This document shows, one piece after another, positions 24,523-32,988 of a stretch of DNA of 51,248 nucleotides. The notes under the pieces are model-generated. The model was given only the letters and a program-made list of their open reading frames with translations. It did not search any database and was not told where the DNA came from. Where the stretch lies: the NCBI GenBank assembly GCA_019456225.1, contig VRUI01000032.1, forward strand, positions 1-51,248. The letters run 5' to 3'. The DNA is from Planctomycetota bacterium. Its GTDB lineage: Bacteria > Planctomycetota > Phycisphaerae > Sedimentisphaerales > Anaerohalosphaeraceae. Made by a program: the position numbers and the translations under genes. Each line of letters begins with the position of its first letter. Positions within the stretch are counted from its first letter, which is position 1.

Positions 24523-25944
24523 TCAGTTTGAGTCAATAACTCTACTATTAATCCGTTCGTTGCCGGCAAGTTCCGTTACCAGCACATCGCCTGGTTTCAC
24601 CTGTTTCGCCGCGCTCACGACAATGTCCGAATCCATTAACGTCGTGATACTGTAGCCCCGGTCGAGCACCGACCTGGGATTTAGTCCGGCTAGTCTATTC
24701 TCTATCGCCGTCAATTGCAACTTTTTTTTAGTAATAATTCGCTCAACTGTCGAAATTACCCTGTTTTCAAGCCTTTCCACCGCCGGTTTTTTGCTCACGA
24801 CAAGGTTTTTCATTGCCGCGGCGACTGCATTGACGAGTGCGTTTGCCTCTAATTTCTTCTCACCGAGCAGTCTATGCGGTTCGATCCGCAGCACCTGTTC
24901 GCGCCCGACGGCAAGCTTTTCGCGCAGAGAAGCCAGCAGCTTTCCAATGCAATCTGAAAGTCTCATCGCCGTCTCATCAACCTGCTGCGTCGCGTTATTG
25001 ACCACCAGTATCGGATCGCGAAAGCAGCTGTGCCCCTCAACCGCTTCAAGTCGATACATACAAACCTCCACCTTACGCTCGCAGTTTTGCCGCAATCGCC
25101 CCTCAGCAGCAGATATCCTCTCAAGCACCTCGACCATATCCGGCACGGCGATAACACCGGCTTTCGTCGGTGTCGAGGCCCTCGCGTCGGCGACATAATC
25201 GGCGATAGTAAAGTCGATCTCGTGTCCGACCGCACTGATCACCGGGATTTTCGAAGCAAAGATCGCCCGCGCAACAGGCTCTTCGTTAAACGCCCACAAG
25301 TCTTCCATCGAACCGCCCCCGCGACCGACGATCAGGACATCGATATTAAGCTCTTGATTTCTCCGGTTCATCGCCCGCATAGCCTTGGCGATTTGATCGG
25401 CACTTCCTGCCCCTTGCACCGAAGCCGGATAAATAAGCAGTTTCGCACAAGGCCACCGGCTGTACACGCTGTCGGCAATATCCTTAACCGCCGCTCCAGA
25501 CGCACTGGTCACAATACCGATCCGCATCGGATATGCCGGAACAGGCTTTTTATGTTCATCAGCAAAAAGACCTTCTGCGCGGAGCTTTTTAACCATCTTC
25601 TCGAACGCAAGCTGCAAATCACCAACACCAGCCGGTTCAAGTTTATCTACTGAAAACTGATATTTCCCCCCAGGCACATATACATCAATATGACCAGTAG
25701 CAAGCACCGCCATACCCGCATCAACCTTAAACTTCACCTTGCCGACCTTGCCTTTCCACATAACGCACGGCAAAACCCCGCCTTCGTCCTTCAGCGAAAA
25801 ATAGCTGTGTCCGCTCGCATGAGGCCGCCACCCGCTGACCTCCCCTTTAACGACCATACGAGCAGGCAATCCGTCTTCCAGAGCATACTTGATCTGAGTA
25901 TTGATCTCTTTAACAGAATAAATTTTAGCCTTTTTCTTCGCCAT
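24523..25944 (-). CDS. xseA: Exodeoxyribonuclease VII large subunit
   Basis: A 473-residue XseA protein, catalytic subunit of exonuclease VII. The N-terminal OB-fold (IYSVKEINTQIKYALEDGLPARMVVKGEVSGWRPHASGHSYFSLKDEGGVLPCVMW) binds single-stranded DNA; the catalytic domain starts near 125 with KPVPAYPMRIGIVTSASGAAVKDI and continues with DVLIVGRGGGSMEDLWAFNEEPVARAIFASKIPVISAVGHEIDFTIADYVADARASTPT; the rest is coiled coil and the C-terminal GYSI motif. An in-frame GTG lies 2 codons further upstream; ATG 25944 is chosen. xseB follows after about 110 bp. Confidence 0.95.
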   Translation of the reverse strand: MAKKKAKIYSVKEINTQIKYALEDGLPARMVVKGEVSGWRPHASGHSYFSLKDEGGVLPCVMWKGKVGKVKFKVDAGMAVLATGHIDVYVPGGKYQFSVDKLEPAGVGDLQLAFEKMVKKLRAEGLFADEHKKPVPAYPMRIGIVTSASGAAVKDIADSVYSRWPCAKLLIYPASVQGAGSADQIAKAMRAMNRRNQELNIDVLIVGRGGGSMEDLWAFNEEPVARAIFASKIPVISAVGHEIDFTIADYVADARASTPTKAGVIAVPDMVEVLERISAAEGRLRQNCERKVEVCMYRLEAVEGHSCFRDPILVVNNATQQVDETAMRLSDCIGKLLASLREKLAVGREQVLRIEPHRLLGEKKLEANALVNAVAAAMKNLVVSKKPAVERLENRVISTVERIITKKKLQLTAIENRLAGLNPRSVLDRGYSITTLMDSDIVVSAAKQVKPGDVLVTELAGNERINSRVIDSN

Positions 25945-26228
25945 ATCCACTGATTATAACCAATACTCCGCCACCCATCAATCCCCAAATAAAAACAAAA
26001 GCGAGAGAGCGCAAGCTCTCCGAATAGGGGTCCGTATTGATCCCAAATCCCATAATGTCGGAGACTTGCCGACAGCAGTCTGGTTTACGATGCCGAATAG
26101 ACTGTGGGGAGGGGTGTGCCCACCATTTTGGAAATCAAAGAGCCGGTAGTCGAACAAACAACTACCGGCTCATCTCACGTCTCATCTCCGGTTAAGAGTG
26201 AAACATTTAATAAAATACAAAACCAGCC
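25945..26228. other. Gap with two hairpins between xseA and the secreted protein gene
   Basis: No gene is seen. A small hairpin with a GCAA loop (GAGAGC/GCTCTC, 26005-26020) resembles other short palindromes in this genome. A perfect 10-bp stem AGCCGGTAGT (26141-26150) / ACTACCGGCT (26161-26170) lies beyond the stop of the minus-strand gene at 26229 and, read leftward, is followed by a T-rich stretch, so it is the probable terminator of that gene. Confidence 0.6.
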
Positions 26229-27956
26229 TTAGGGTGCCACCTCAAGCCAATTCATCGCTATGATTAAAAAATCATGGATGTTAACTTTTCCATCGGGCAC
26301 AAGAACAGCTCCTGGACGGCCGATATCACCTGGGATCGGATTGTCTTCATAACTAGGCTCATTCGTTGTTAGCTCAAACGCCAGGTCATAACATCTACCG
26401 TCAGGGTAATGAATCGGATTCGGCAAGCATAGCGGGAAGAAGTTATTAACCCTTGATAAACCAACTTTCAACTGAGTTGTATCAACGCTGCCGATTACAC
26501 CTGCGACATCCGGTGCTTTTGTCGGATCATAAGGACGTGTCTTCCAGCCCCATGGATACTGAATTTGACTGGGCTGCAAGTTCAAATAGACAGCAGCAAT
26601 ACTCAGCCAGTATATATTAGCTGTGCCGTCGTCTCCGATAGGTTCCTGCCTGAACCATTCATCCTGGCTCAATAGCTGGTTAAACTGGAAGCAGGATTCA
26701 TTTTCCTGTGGATCACCAAGTCTATCCCTGTCGTAATCCGGAAAGTTCATGAATTCCCACCGTGGATCAAGGTCATAACCTGCAAAGTTCCACACCCATT
26801 TGTAACAGTCATGTTTCCAAACCAAAACCCCTGGTCGGCTGAAAGGAAGATCCACTCCGCCAGGTCCGGGACTTCCTGCTGGTACATCCTTCCAGATACA
26901 AATCTTAAAGTAGTCGGGAACCTGAGGAGGAGGCGTCGGCTGTGTCCACCCAATATAAGAACCCCACCAGTGGAAGTCCGTGATCGGACGTTCATCTTTA
27001 CATACCCAGTCATCTGCGGCCATTGAAAAGAAAGTATTTCCGGTTGCATCGTCATAATAGTACGATAACTGATCCCATCCGTCAATCAAGCCTTCATCGA
27101 CTTCTACAGGAGGCTGAGAATATTTGATGAACCATTTTGTATCAACCTTACCGCCGCCGCCGCCGTTGTTTGGTTTAACTACAAATTCATCCCATGCGTT
27201 CCAGAAAAACTTGGTTGCACCTGCCCCAGGGTTCGGAGCAGGGAATACGCCGGGTGTATTATGGAAAGTCTCACCGATTACGAGAGAAACAACTTTATTT
27301 ATGTCGAAGTTCGGTGAGCATGAAAAGGTCGCACATGCAGGCGAAGAAGAGTTAACTCCAAGTCCGGGAATGTCATTGGTATTGATCGTAATAGTCGTTG
27401 CCGGATTTGGCGGGGTGTTGGGAATATTAGCAGGTGTAAACCATGTCCAGGTGCACATATCGCCTTCAAGATCCTTTAAGCCAAACGAGACCATTACGAT
27501 AGCTGCAGGAGGATGGACTTTAAGCGTAATAGTACAGTTGGTCAGATCCGGGTCGACGCCGTACAGGAGGCTCCATCCGGAACTATAATCGGCTTCAGGT
27601 AAAGTTGGATCTCCCCATCCCATGAGCAGGACGGGTCCATCGGGATATTCCGGGTTTTGGGGATTACCGTCGCCAGGATACACCAATAGTTCCGGAGCAA
27701 GAAACTGGCTTGGAGGGATTGGTTTGCCTTCGACTAAATGTCTATCTCGAGAAAGCTCAAATTCTCGCCATTGAACGTCTGTCATTTCCCGGATGGAGTC
27801 ATCTTCTTCGTTCAAGGGTTCCAGTAACTTTTGCCACTCTTGCATGGAATCTACCAGAAAGTAAGCACCGGAAAAAACCGTCCCAGGCAATAGCATCGCA
27901 AAAAGAAGCCCGATGACAAGGATACAATTTAAATTTTTTGTTTGTGTGTGTTTCAT
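26229..27956 (-). CDS. Large secreted protein with tryptophan-rich domain and dockerin-like end
   Basis: A 575-residue exported protein: signal peptide at 1-30 (LNCILVIGLLFAMLLPGTVFSG), an N-terminal region with GPVLLMGWGDPTLP, a Gly-rich linker (NNGGGGGKVD, about 264-273), then a domain starting DTKWFIKYSQPPVE with ADDWVCKDERPITDFHWWGSYIGW, a pattern known from many planctomycete secreted proteins of unknown function, and finally a dockerin-like calcium-loop segment DGKVNIHDFLIIAMNWLE. A ribosome site AAGGAGAT precedes the ATG. It may bind or anchor at the cell surface; no catalytic residues are evident. Confidence 0.75.
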   Translation of the reverse strand: MKHTQTKNLNCILVIGLLFAMLLPGTVFSGAYFLVDSMQEWQKLLEPLNEEDDSIREMTDVQWREFELSRDRHLVEGKPIPPSQFLAPELLVYPGDGNPQNPEYPDGPVLLMGWGDPTLPEADYSSGWSLLYGVDPDLTNCTITLKVHPPAAIVMVSFGLKDLEGDMCTWTWFTPANIPNTPPNPATTITINTNDIPGLGVNSSSPACATFSCSPNFDINKVVSLVIGETFHNTPGVFPAPNPGAGATKFFWNAWDEFVVKPNNGGGGGKVDTKWFIKYSQPPVEVDEGLIDGWDQLSYYYDDATGNTFFSMAADDWVCKDERPITDFHWWGSYIGWTQPTPPPQVPDYFKICIWKDVPAGSPGPGGVDLPFSRPGVLVWKHDCYKWVWNFAGYDLDPRWEFMNFPDYDRDRLGDPQENESCFQFNQLLSQDEWFRQEPIGDDGTANIYWLSIAAVYLNLQPSQIQYPWGWKTRPYDPTKAPDVAGVIGSVDTTQLKVGLSRVNNFFPLCLPNPIHYPDGRCYDLAFELTTNEPSYEDNPIPGDIGRPGAVLVPDGKVNIHDFLIIAMNWLEVAP

Positions 27957-28550
27957 CTTAATATCTCCTTAAATAAATGTTTTTTATTGAGAATTGGAAA
28001 AAAAGGGGTTAAATCAGACTGCTCCATATATGTACCTCCAATAACGGCGACATCCCCAGGTCAGGACGATCTTGAGTATGACCGTACGAGGTCTCAAACC
28101 GCAATAGTTGTCATTGAAAACTGCTCTCATTACACATTATTCTCTTTGACTTAGATCGTTGTGACGAAATCTAAACATATTATTCCTGTGAAAAATGACG
28201 ATGTGAAAGAGTCGATAAGAAGCTTGATGCAGAACGACTGAAATGAAAAATAAATTCAGCTCTGTATTTAGTAACGAAAAAGGTTTTCGAAGTCTCATTA
28301 GTTCACCCTTAACACAATATCAGATTATTGCGCATTTCTGTAGTTTGTCAAGGACTATTTTAGTATTAGACAGAAAATTGTGCAAAAATAGGGTTTCACT
28401 CGCATGCTTGAGCGTTTTAAAAGGCAGTGCCGCGAAAAAACCTTGTGCTCCAACTAGGAAAAATGTTAAAAAATACACGCACCTTTTCCCTTCCGGCCAG
28501 TACACCTTAAAAAGTAAAGGTGTCCTTTCTAAACGTCAATTATCTACTAT
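27957..28550. other. Intergenic stretch between divergent genes
   Basis: Frames of 60-100 codons here lack ribosome sites and protein character. Apart from a small ACACCTT/AAGGTGT hairpin near 28502-28523 I see no repeat or RNA gene. The promoters of the divergent genes at 27956 and 28551 must lie here but are not clear by eye. Confidence 0.35.
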
Positions 28551-29411
28551 ATGATAAGTTACTGTAAAGAAATTTGCAAAATAGCAACCGAAGGTTCCGC
28601 TTGCATTGGCGAACTGGGTCAATTCCAGTTCAAAGGCTGCTGCCATGCCGCAACCGCCGCAGCCTCAAATTGTAAGGTAATATCCCACCGCGGTTTTTCA
28701 CATCGTGCGCCGGAAAACACCCTTGCCTCGGTCGCTGCTTCTATTGCTGTCGGCGCCGACGCCTGCGAGTTCGACGTCCGCACAACCGCAGACGCCCGCG
28801 TAGTCTTAATGCACGATGCAACGGTAGACCGAACGACCAACGGTACTGGCGAAATCTCCAAAATGACCCTCGCCGTCGCCCAGTCGCTCGACGCAGGTTC
28901 ATGGAAGGCCCCCGAGTACATCGGCCAGCCCGTCCCCTCGCTAGCCGACGTCTTCGAGCTTATGTCACCATCCACCCAGCACGCCGTCATCGAGATCAAA
29001 GACCCCGCCGCAGCCGAGCCAATAGTAACCCTCGCCCGCAAATATTCAATGATCCGTCGGACAACAGCTTTAAGCGAATCCCCCGCAACCCTCCGCAAGA
29101 TCAAAGCCATGGGCCCGAATATTACCAGAGCGTTTCTATGCACAGCTTTCCCAAAAAACGTAAAAAGCCCAACCGACAAAACAGACTGGCTGATCGACCA
29201 GGCATACAAGGCATCAGCCCAGGTAGTAGACATAGACTACCGCTTCACATCCCCGGCAATGATAGCAACCCTCCACCACGCAGGCATCAAAATATGGGTA
29301 TGGACAGTAAACGCCCCCCAGATAATGAGATGCCTGATCGACTGGAACATAGACGCAATAACAACAGACAAACCGGCAATAATAAAAACAACACTAAACA
29401 CAACCCGGTAG
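28551..29411 (+). CDS. Glycerophosphodiester phosphodiesterase family protein
   Basis: A 286-residue GDPD-family protein, which hydrolyses glycerophosphodiesters to glycerol-3-phosphate and an alcohol. The diagnostic elements are present: HRGFSHRAPENTLAS (46-60), the metal-binding pair in CEFDVRTTADARVVLMHDATVDRTTNGTG (about 73-102), PSLADVFELM, AVIEIKDP, and late KIWVWTVN and AITTDKP. The first 40 residues are Cys-rich, without a clear signal peptide, and no ribosome site is visible before ATG 28551, so the real start may be elsewhere. It precedes the ArsR-ACR3 block but need not be functionally linked. Confidence 0.85.
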   Translation: MISYCKEICKIATEGSACIGELGQFQFKGCCHAATAAASNCKVISHRGFSHRAPENTLASVAASIAVGADACEFDVRTTADARVVLMHDATVDRTTNGTGEISKMTLAVAQSLDAGSWKAPEYIGQPVPSLADVFELMSPSTQHAVIEIKDPAAAEPIVTLARKYSMIRRTTALSESPATLRKIKAMGPNITRAFLCTAFPKNVKSPTDKTDWLIDQAYKASAQVVDIDYRFTSPAMIATLHHAGIKIWVWTVNAPQIMRCLIDWNIDAITTDKPAIIKTTLNTTR

Positions 29412-29684
29412 GATGCTGAGCAAAGCGAAGTCCGGCAGTACTGACGGATTGGATATTCGTTTTTTTCACTTCTGCCTTTTTTAATCTTTTCTCTTATCTC
29501 TCTCTTTTCCGCGTTTTCCTCTGTGGCAAAATAACCGCCAGAAACAAAACTGCCATAAAAAAAGTTGTAAACCAAATTCGCCAAAACACTCATCCCGATA
29601 TTTTAAAATTTTGATTTGTCATTTTGATTTTTTATTTATAATAATCCGCGGATAAAATATTCTTTAAAATTCTCAATTTTCTTC
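29412..29684. other. A/T-rich gap upstream of the ArsR promoter
   Basis: This stretch between the GDPD gene and the ArsR promoter has no supported gene. It becomes very A/T-rich from 29580 to 29680. I see no terminator with a good stem after the GDPD stop. Confidence 0.4.
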
Positions 29685-29731
29685 TTGACCAAAAGCCGGA
29701 CATCTGCTATATTTCGATATATGTCGAAATA
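29685..29731 (+). promoter_or_regulatory. ArsR promoter and overlapping operator
   Basis: TTGACC at 29685-29690 and TATATT at 29708-29713, spaced by exactly 17 bases, form a near-consensus sigma-70 promoter. An inverted repeat with arms ATTTCGA and TCGAAAT (29711-29717 and 29724-29730) covers the -10 box to the start codon, the usual operator arrangement for an ArsR autorepressor. The expected transcription start is at or just before ATG 29721, so the message would be leaderless. Confidence 0.7.
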
Positions 29732-30053
29732 TCGAACTAAAAAAATAGAAAAAAACGCCCAAATGTTCAAGGCCCTCTCTAACGTAAACCGCCTGCTGAT
29801 CTTCCACCGTCTTTGCACCTGCTGCGACGCCGGGACCCATTGCAAGGGCCGAGGCTCACAGGTCAACTGCGTCAGCGACCTCGGCGAAGACCTCGGCATA
29901 GCCGCCTCAACGCTCTCGCACCACATGAAGGAACTCCGTAACGCCGGCCTCATAAAAATGGAAAGAAACGGCCAAAACATAGAGTGCTGGGTAGAACCAA
30001 AAGTACTAAATGAAATAACAAAATTCTTCAACGACCTGGCAAAAACAAAATAA
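29721..30053 (+). CDS. arsR: ArsR-family metalloregulator
   Basis: A 110-residue winged-helix repressor of the ArsR/SmtB family. Helix-turn-helix residues 51-75 read VSDLGEDLGIAASTLSHHMKELRNAGL, with the wing after it (KMERNGQNIECWV). The sensor segment carries a cluster of Cys (32, 34, 35, 41, 50) in RLCTCCDAGTHCKGRGSQVNC, richer and longer than the classical ELCVCDL site, consistent with thiol binding of arsenite or another soft metal. The start is ATG 29721; an upstream TTG is the -35 box. Downstream lie the ACR3 exporter and hgcAB, which it may control together with itself. Confidence 0.87.
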   Translation: MSKYRTKKIEKNAQMFKALSNVNRLLIFHRLCTCCDAGTHCKGRGSQVNCVSDLGEDLGIAASTLSHHMKELRNAGLIKMERNGQNIECWVEPKVLNEITKFFNDLAKTK

Positions 30054-30311
30054 AAGCCCGAATCGCCGGGATAAAACCGTAGGGGACCCCTCGTGGGTGC
30101 CCAAAAGCATAACGTGCCAGATAGCCTGACACCATACCGGCCAAAGGCCGGTGTAATTGGTTATTCGATATTCCTTGTTCAATATTGGATATTCGCTTTT
30201 TACTTCGTTATTCGATATTCCTTGTTCAATATTGGATATTCAAAAAAACGTAGCTTTTTTAATTGGCCAAACAAGCCCGAAAGCGCAGGGATAAAACGCT
30301 AACATTAAAAA
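30053..30311. repeat. Cluster of short repeats between arsR and the exporter gene
   Basis: This gap is built largely of repeats. Copies of a GC-hairpin unit (AAGCCCGAA...GGGATAAAA) lie at 30053-30077 and 30273-30303; a hairpin ACCGGCC/GGCCGGT lies at 30136-30152; and a 35-base unit starting GTTATTCGATATTCC occurs twice at 30160-30194 and 30207-30241 (period 47). The latter is related to the 112-bp repeats near 46.0-46.3 kb. No gene is supported here. The stretch could reduce read-through from arsR to the exporter. Confidence 0.65.
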
Positions 30312-31508
30312 ATGGAAAACAAAATGCAAGACAAACCATCAAACAAAGGCCTCAGCCTTTTCGAAAAATATCTAACCCTATGGGTGCTTCTGTCCATCGC
30401 CGCAGGCATCCTCCTCGGCAAATTCGCCCCAGCCGTCGCCACATACCTCGACAGCCTTGCCATCTACATCGGCGACGCCCCGGTAGTCTCTATCCCAATC
30501 GCCATCTGCCTGTTCCTGATGATGTACCCGATCATGGTAAAGATAGATTTCGCCGAGGTACTAAAAGCTGGCAAAAGCATAAAGCCCGTATCCCTTACCC
30601 TCGTCATCAACTGGCTAATCAAACCGTTTACAATGTACTTGATCTCGGCATTTTTTCTGGGCACTCTTTTCCTCGCCTTCATCGGCCCCGACGCCGTCGA
30701 CCATGTCAAGATGCCGATAGGCGTAGCCCTTGAAGTTGGCGATACATACGGCGACGGAACTGTTGTAATGCATGACAATGCAAAGATGCTCCAGGTCCCG
30801 CTGTGGAAGAGTTATTTCGCAGGCTGCATACTCCTGGGAATCGCTCCATGCACCGCGATGGTGCTCGTATGGGGATACCTCGCAAAAGGCAGCGGCGGTC
30901 ACACACTCGTAATGGTAGCCGTAAACTCACTCATGATGCTGCTGTTGTACGCACCGCTCGGCGGCTTTTTGTTAAAGATGGGACACCTCCCCGTACCCTG
31001 GCAGGCACTGCTGCTGTCGATAGGAATATACGTCGCATTACCCCTTGCCGCCGGCTATTTCAGCCGAAAGTGGATCATAGCCCATAAGGGCATCGACTGG
31101 TTCAACCAAAAATTCCTCCACGTACTTACCCCCGTAACTATCAGCGCGTTACTCCTTACGCTTGTGCTGCTCTTTTCATTCAAGGGAGAGGTAATCCTTT
31201 CAAACCCGGCGACGATCCTCTGGATAGCCATCCCGCTTACAATACAAACGATACTAATTTTCGCGATAGGATACGCCGCCTCGATATTCATGAAACTCTC
31301 ATACGAAGACGCCGCACCGTCGGCAATGATAGGCGCCTCGAACCATTTCGAGGTTGCGATTGCAACCGCGACAATGATATTCGGCCTAAACTCAGGCGCA
31401 GCCCTTGCCACTGTGGTAGGGGTGCTCATAGAGGTGCCGCTAATGCTGATGCTCGTAAAATTCTGCCTGAAAACAAAAGGTATTTTTAAACCCGAGCAGC
31501 CCGGCTAG
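30312..31508 (+). CDS. acr3: ACR3-type arsenite efflux permease
   Basis: A 398-residue inner-membrane protein of the bile/arsenite/riboflavin transporter superfamily, ACR3 branch, which exports arsenite. About ten membrane spans can be drawn. The family signatures are present: [17 protein letters not shown] near 24-40, [19 protein letters not shown], a conserved Cys in [13 protein letters not shown], and [17 protein letters not shown] (about 345-361). There is an extra stretch in the first loop after [22 protein letters not shown] second in-frame ATG at 30324 could be the start. It follows arsR and precedes hgcA by 40 bp, so arsenic export and hgcAB may be expressed together. Confidence 0.9.
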   Translation: MENKMQDKPSNKGLSLFEKYLTLWVLLSIAAGILLGKFAPAVATYLDSLAIYIGDAPVVSIPIAICLFLMMYPIMVKIDFAEVLKAGKSIKPVSLTLVINWLIKPFTMYLISAFFLGTLFLAFIGPDAVDHVKMPIGVALEVGDTYGDGTVVMHDNAKMLQVPLWKSYFAGCILLGIAPCTAMVLVWGYLAKGSGGHTLVMVAVNSLMMLLLYAPLGGFLLKMGHLPVPWQALLLSIGIYVALPLAAGYFSRKWIIAHKGIDWFNQKFLHVLTPVTISALLLTLVLLFSFKGEVILSNPATILWIAIPLTIQTILIFAIGYAASIFMKLSYEDAAPSAMIGASNHFEVAIATATMIFGLNSGAALATVVGVLIEVPLMLMLVKFCLKTKGIFKPEQPG

Positions 31509-31547
31509 CCGACGAATAAACAGGTTTATATTTTTAGGGAATACTTA

Positions 31548-32597
31548 ATGACTAATGATGGGCTACAGAATATCGGCGGCACGTTGCCGTATAGTTTCAA
31601 CACAATAGAATACCCCAAGGTGCCGGCGCAGCTTGACTGGGCCGATCGATTTGGCAGCTGGCGGTGCAGGTGGGGCGTCGACCGCATGCGGTATCTGGTT
31701 TCTCCGGGTATTTATGCTGTTGGCCAGCCGGTTGCAGAGTCTCCCGTTTTTGTTAGTGCAAACTACAAAATGAGTTTTGATCGCCTTAGAATGGAGCTAG
31801 CCGGTATCGACGCATGGATCATGGTTATCGATACCAAAGGCATCAACGTATGGTGCGCAGCCGGCAAGGGCACCTTTGGCACCGACGAGATCGTCAGGTG
31901 CGTTGAGGAATTTAAACTGGCCGATATCGTTTCGCATAAGTCCTTCATAATACCACAGTTAGGCGCACCCGGAGTAAGTGCCCACGCGGTGAAAACCCAG
32001 TGCGGTTTTAAGGTGGTTTACGGCCCGGTGCGGGCGGCCGATATTCCGGCGTTTATGGCCGCCGGCATGGCCGCCGATGCCGAGATGCGGCGGGTTCGTT
32101 TCCCGCTAGCCGACCGGGTGGTTTTGATACCTATGGATATTTTGATGTTGGCCAAACCGGTTGTGTTTATTGTCATGTTTTTTCTGCTGGCAGGGGGTTT
32201 TCACAAGCGAGGATTTTCTGTAAGTAATTGTCTGCACACCGGTTGCGCGTCGGCGGGTTTGTTTTTGCTGGTATACATAGCAGGGGGGATACTCGGGCCG
32301 GTGCTGCTGCCGATTCTGCCAGGCCGCGCATTTTCTGTTAAGGGGGTTTGGGTCGGTCTGGCGGTGCTGCTTGCGGGGTATTTATTGGGTTTCCGGCAGC
32401 TTGCCGGTGGTTTTTCGCTGGCTAGCTGGGCGCTGATAATGCCTGTCGTTTCCAGTGTGATTGTTATGAACTTTACCGGAACCTCGACATATACATCACT
32501 GTCGGGGGTTATGCGGGAGATGCGGATCGCCGTTCCGCTGCAGATCGTCGGCGCAGTGATTGGAATTGGTTTATGGATTACGAGTCTATTTGTTTAA
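31548..32597 (+). CDS. hgcA: Mercury methylation corrinoid protein HgcA
   Basis: A 349-residue protein with the two-part structure of HgcA. The N-terminal cytoplasmic corrinoid domain holds the diagnostic cap-helix motif NVWCAAGKGTF (100-110), where Cys103 is the expected lower ligand of cobalt that allows transfer of a methyl group to Hg(II). Residues about 195-349 form five membrane spans, as known for HgcA (VVFIVMFFLLAGG; AGLFLLVYIAGGILGPVLLPIL; VWVGLAVLLAGYLLGF; ALIMPVVSSVIVMNF; IVGAVIGIGLWITSL). The partner hgcB follows after 12 bp. An AGGGA site precedes ATG 31548. The pair is necessary for methylmercury formation in anaerobes. Its natural role without mercury is unknown. Confidence 0.95.
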   Translation: MTNDGLQNIGGTLPYSFNTIEYPKVPAQLDWADRFGSWRCRWGVDRMRYLVSPGIYAVGQPVAESPVFVSANYKMSFDRLRMELAGIDAWIMVIDTKGINVWCAAGKGTFGTDEIVRCVEEFKLADIVSHKSFIIPQLGAPGVSAHAVKTQCGFKVVYGPVRAADIPAFMAAGMAADAEMRRVRFPLADRVVLIPMDILMLAKPVVFIVMFFLLAGGFHKRGFSVSNCLHTGCASAGLFLLVYIAGGILGPVLLPILPGRAFSVKGVWVGLAVLLAGYLLGFRQLAGGFSLASWALIMPVVSSVIVMNFTGTSTYTSLSGVMREMRIAVPLQIVGAVIGIGLWITSLFV

Positions 32598-32609
32598 AGG
32601 TGTAAATAC

Positions 32610-32903
32610 ATGTCACTAAAGTACTTACAAAATGTTGCAACGCTAGAGCTGGATACCGAAAAATGTGTCGGCTGCGGAATGTGCGTGACGGTTTGTCCGC
32701 ATGCAGTATTCGTTATTGAAGATAAAAAGGCGATTATCGTCGAAAAGGACGCCTGCATGGAGTGCGGAGCGTGCCGGGAGAATTGCCCAGTGTCTGCAAT
32801 TGCTGTAAGATCGGGGGTGGGTTGCGCTTCCGGGATTATTAATGGGTTCATCCGGGGGACAGATCCTACGTGTGATTGTGACAAAAACGGCGGTTGCTGC
32901 TGA
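32610..32903 (+). CDS. hgcB: Mercury methylation ferredoxin HgcB
   Basis: A 97-residue 2[4Fe-4S] ferredoxin with all marks of HgcB. Two cluster motifs are complete: Cys19, 22, 25, 29 (CVGCGMCVTVCP) and Cys49, 52, 55, 59 (CMECGACRENCP). Cys72 is the extra conserved Cys, and the C-terminus ends in a vicinal pair Cys96-Cys97 preceded by Cys88 and Cys90, thought to bind Hg(II) and pass it to HgcA. A good AAAGGTG site precedes ATG 32610. It should reduce the HgcA corrinoid after methyl transfer. It is directly downstream of hgcA, as in nearly all known methylators. Confidence 0.95.
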   Translation: MSLKYLQNVATLELDTEKCVGCGMCVTVCPHAVFVIEDKKAIIVEKDACMECGACRENCPVSAIAVRSGVGCASGIINGFIRGTDPTCDCDKNGGCC

Positions 32904-32988
32904 AAAACGGCTACAATCTCAAGTATTATGGACAATGTAGACATTTTCCACCTATGGTTTGCCTTGTTTTTGTAGAGGTTGACTTTAT

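Noticed and set aside
28551-28680. Cys-rich N-terminal domain of the GDPD protein as a separate domain
   Set aside because: No ribosome site at the first ATG and no known domain; it is more likely a wrong start than a true domain.
31508-31548. Cobalamin riboswitch before hgcA
   Set aside because: The gap is only about 40 bp and no B12-box-like sequence was seen there or just upstream of the ACR3 gene.
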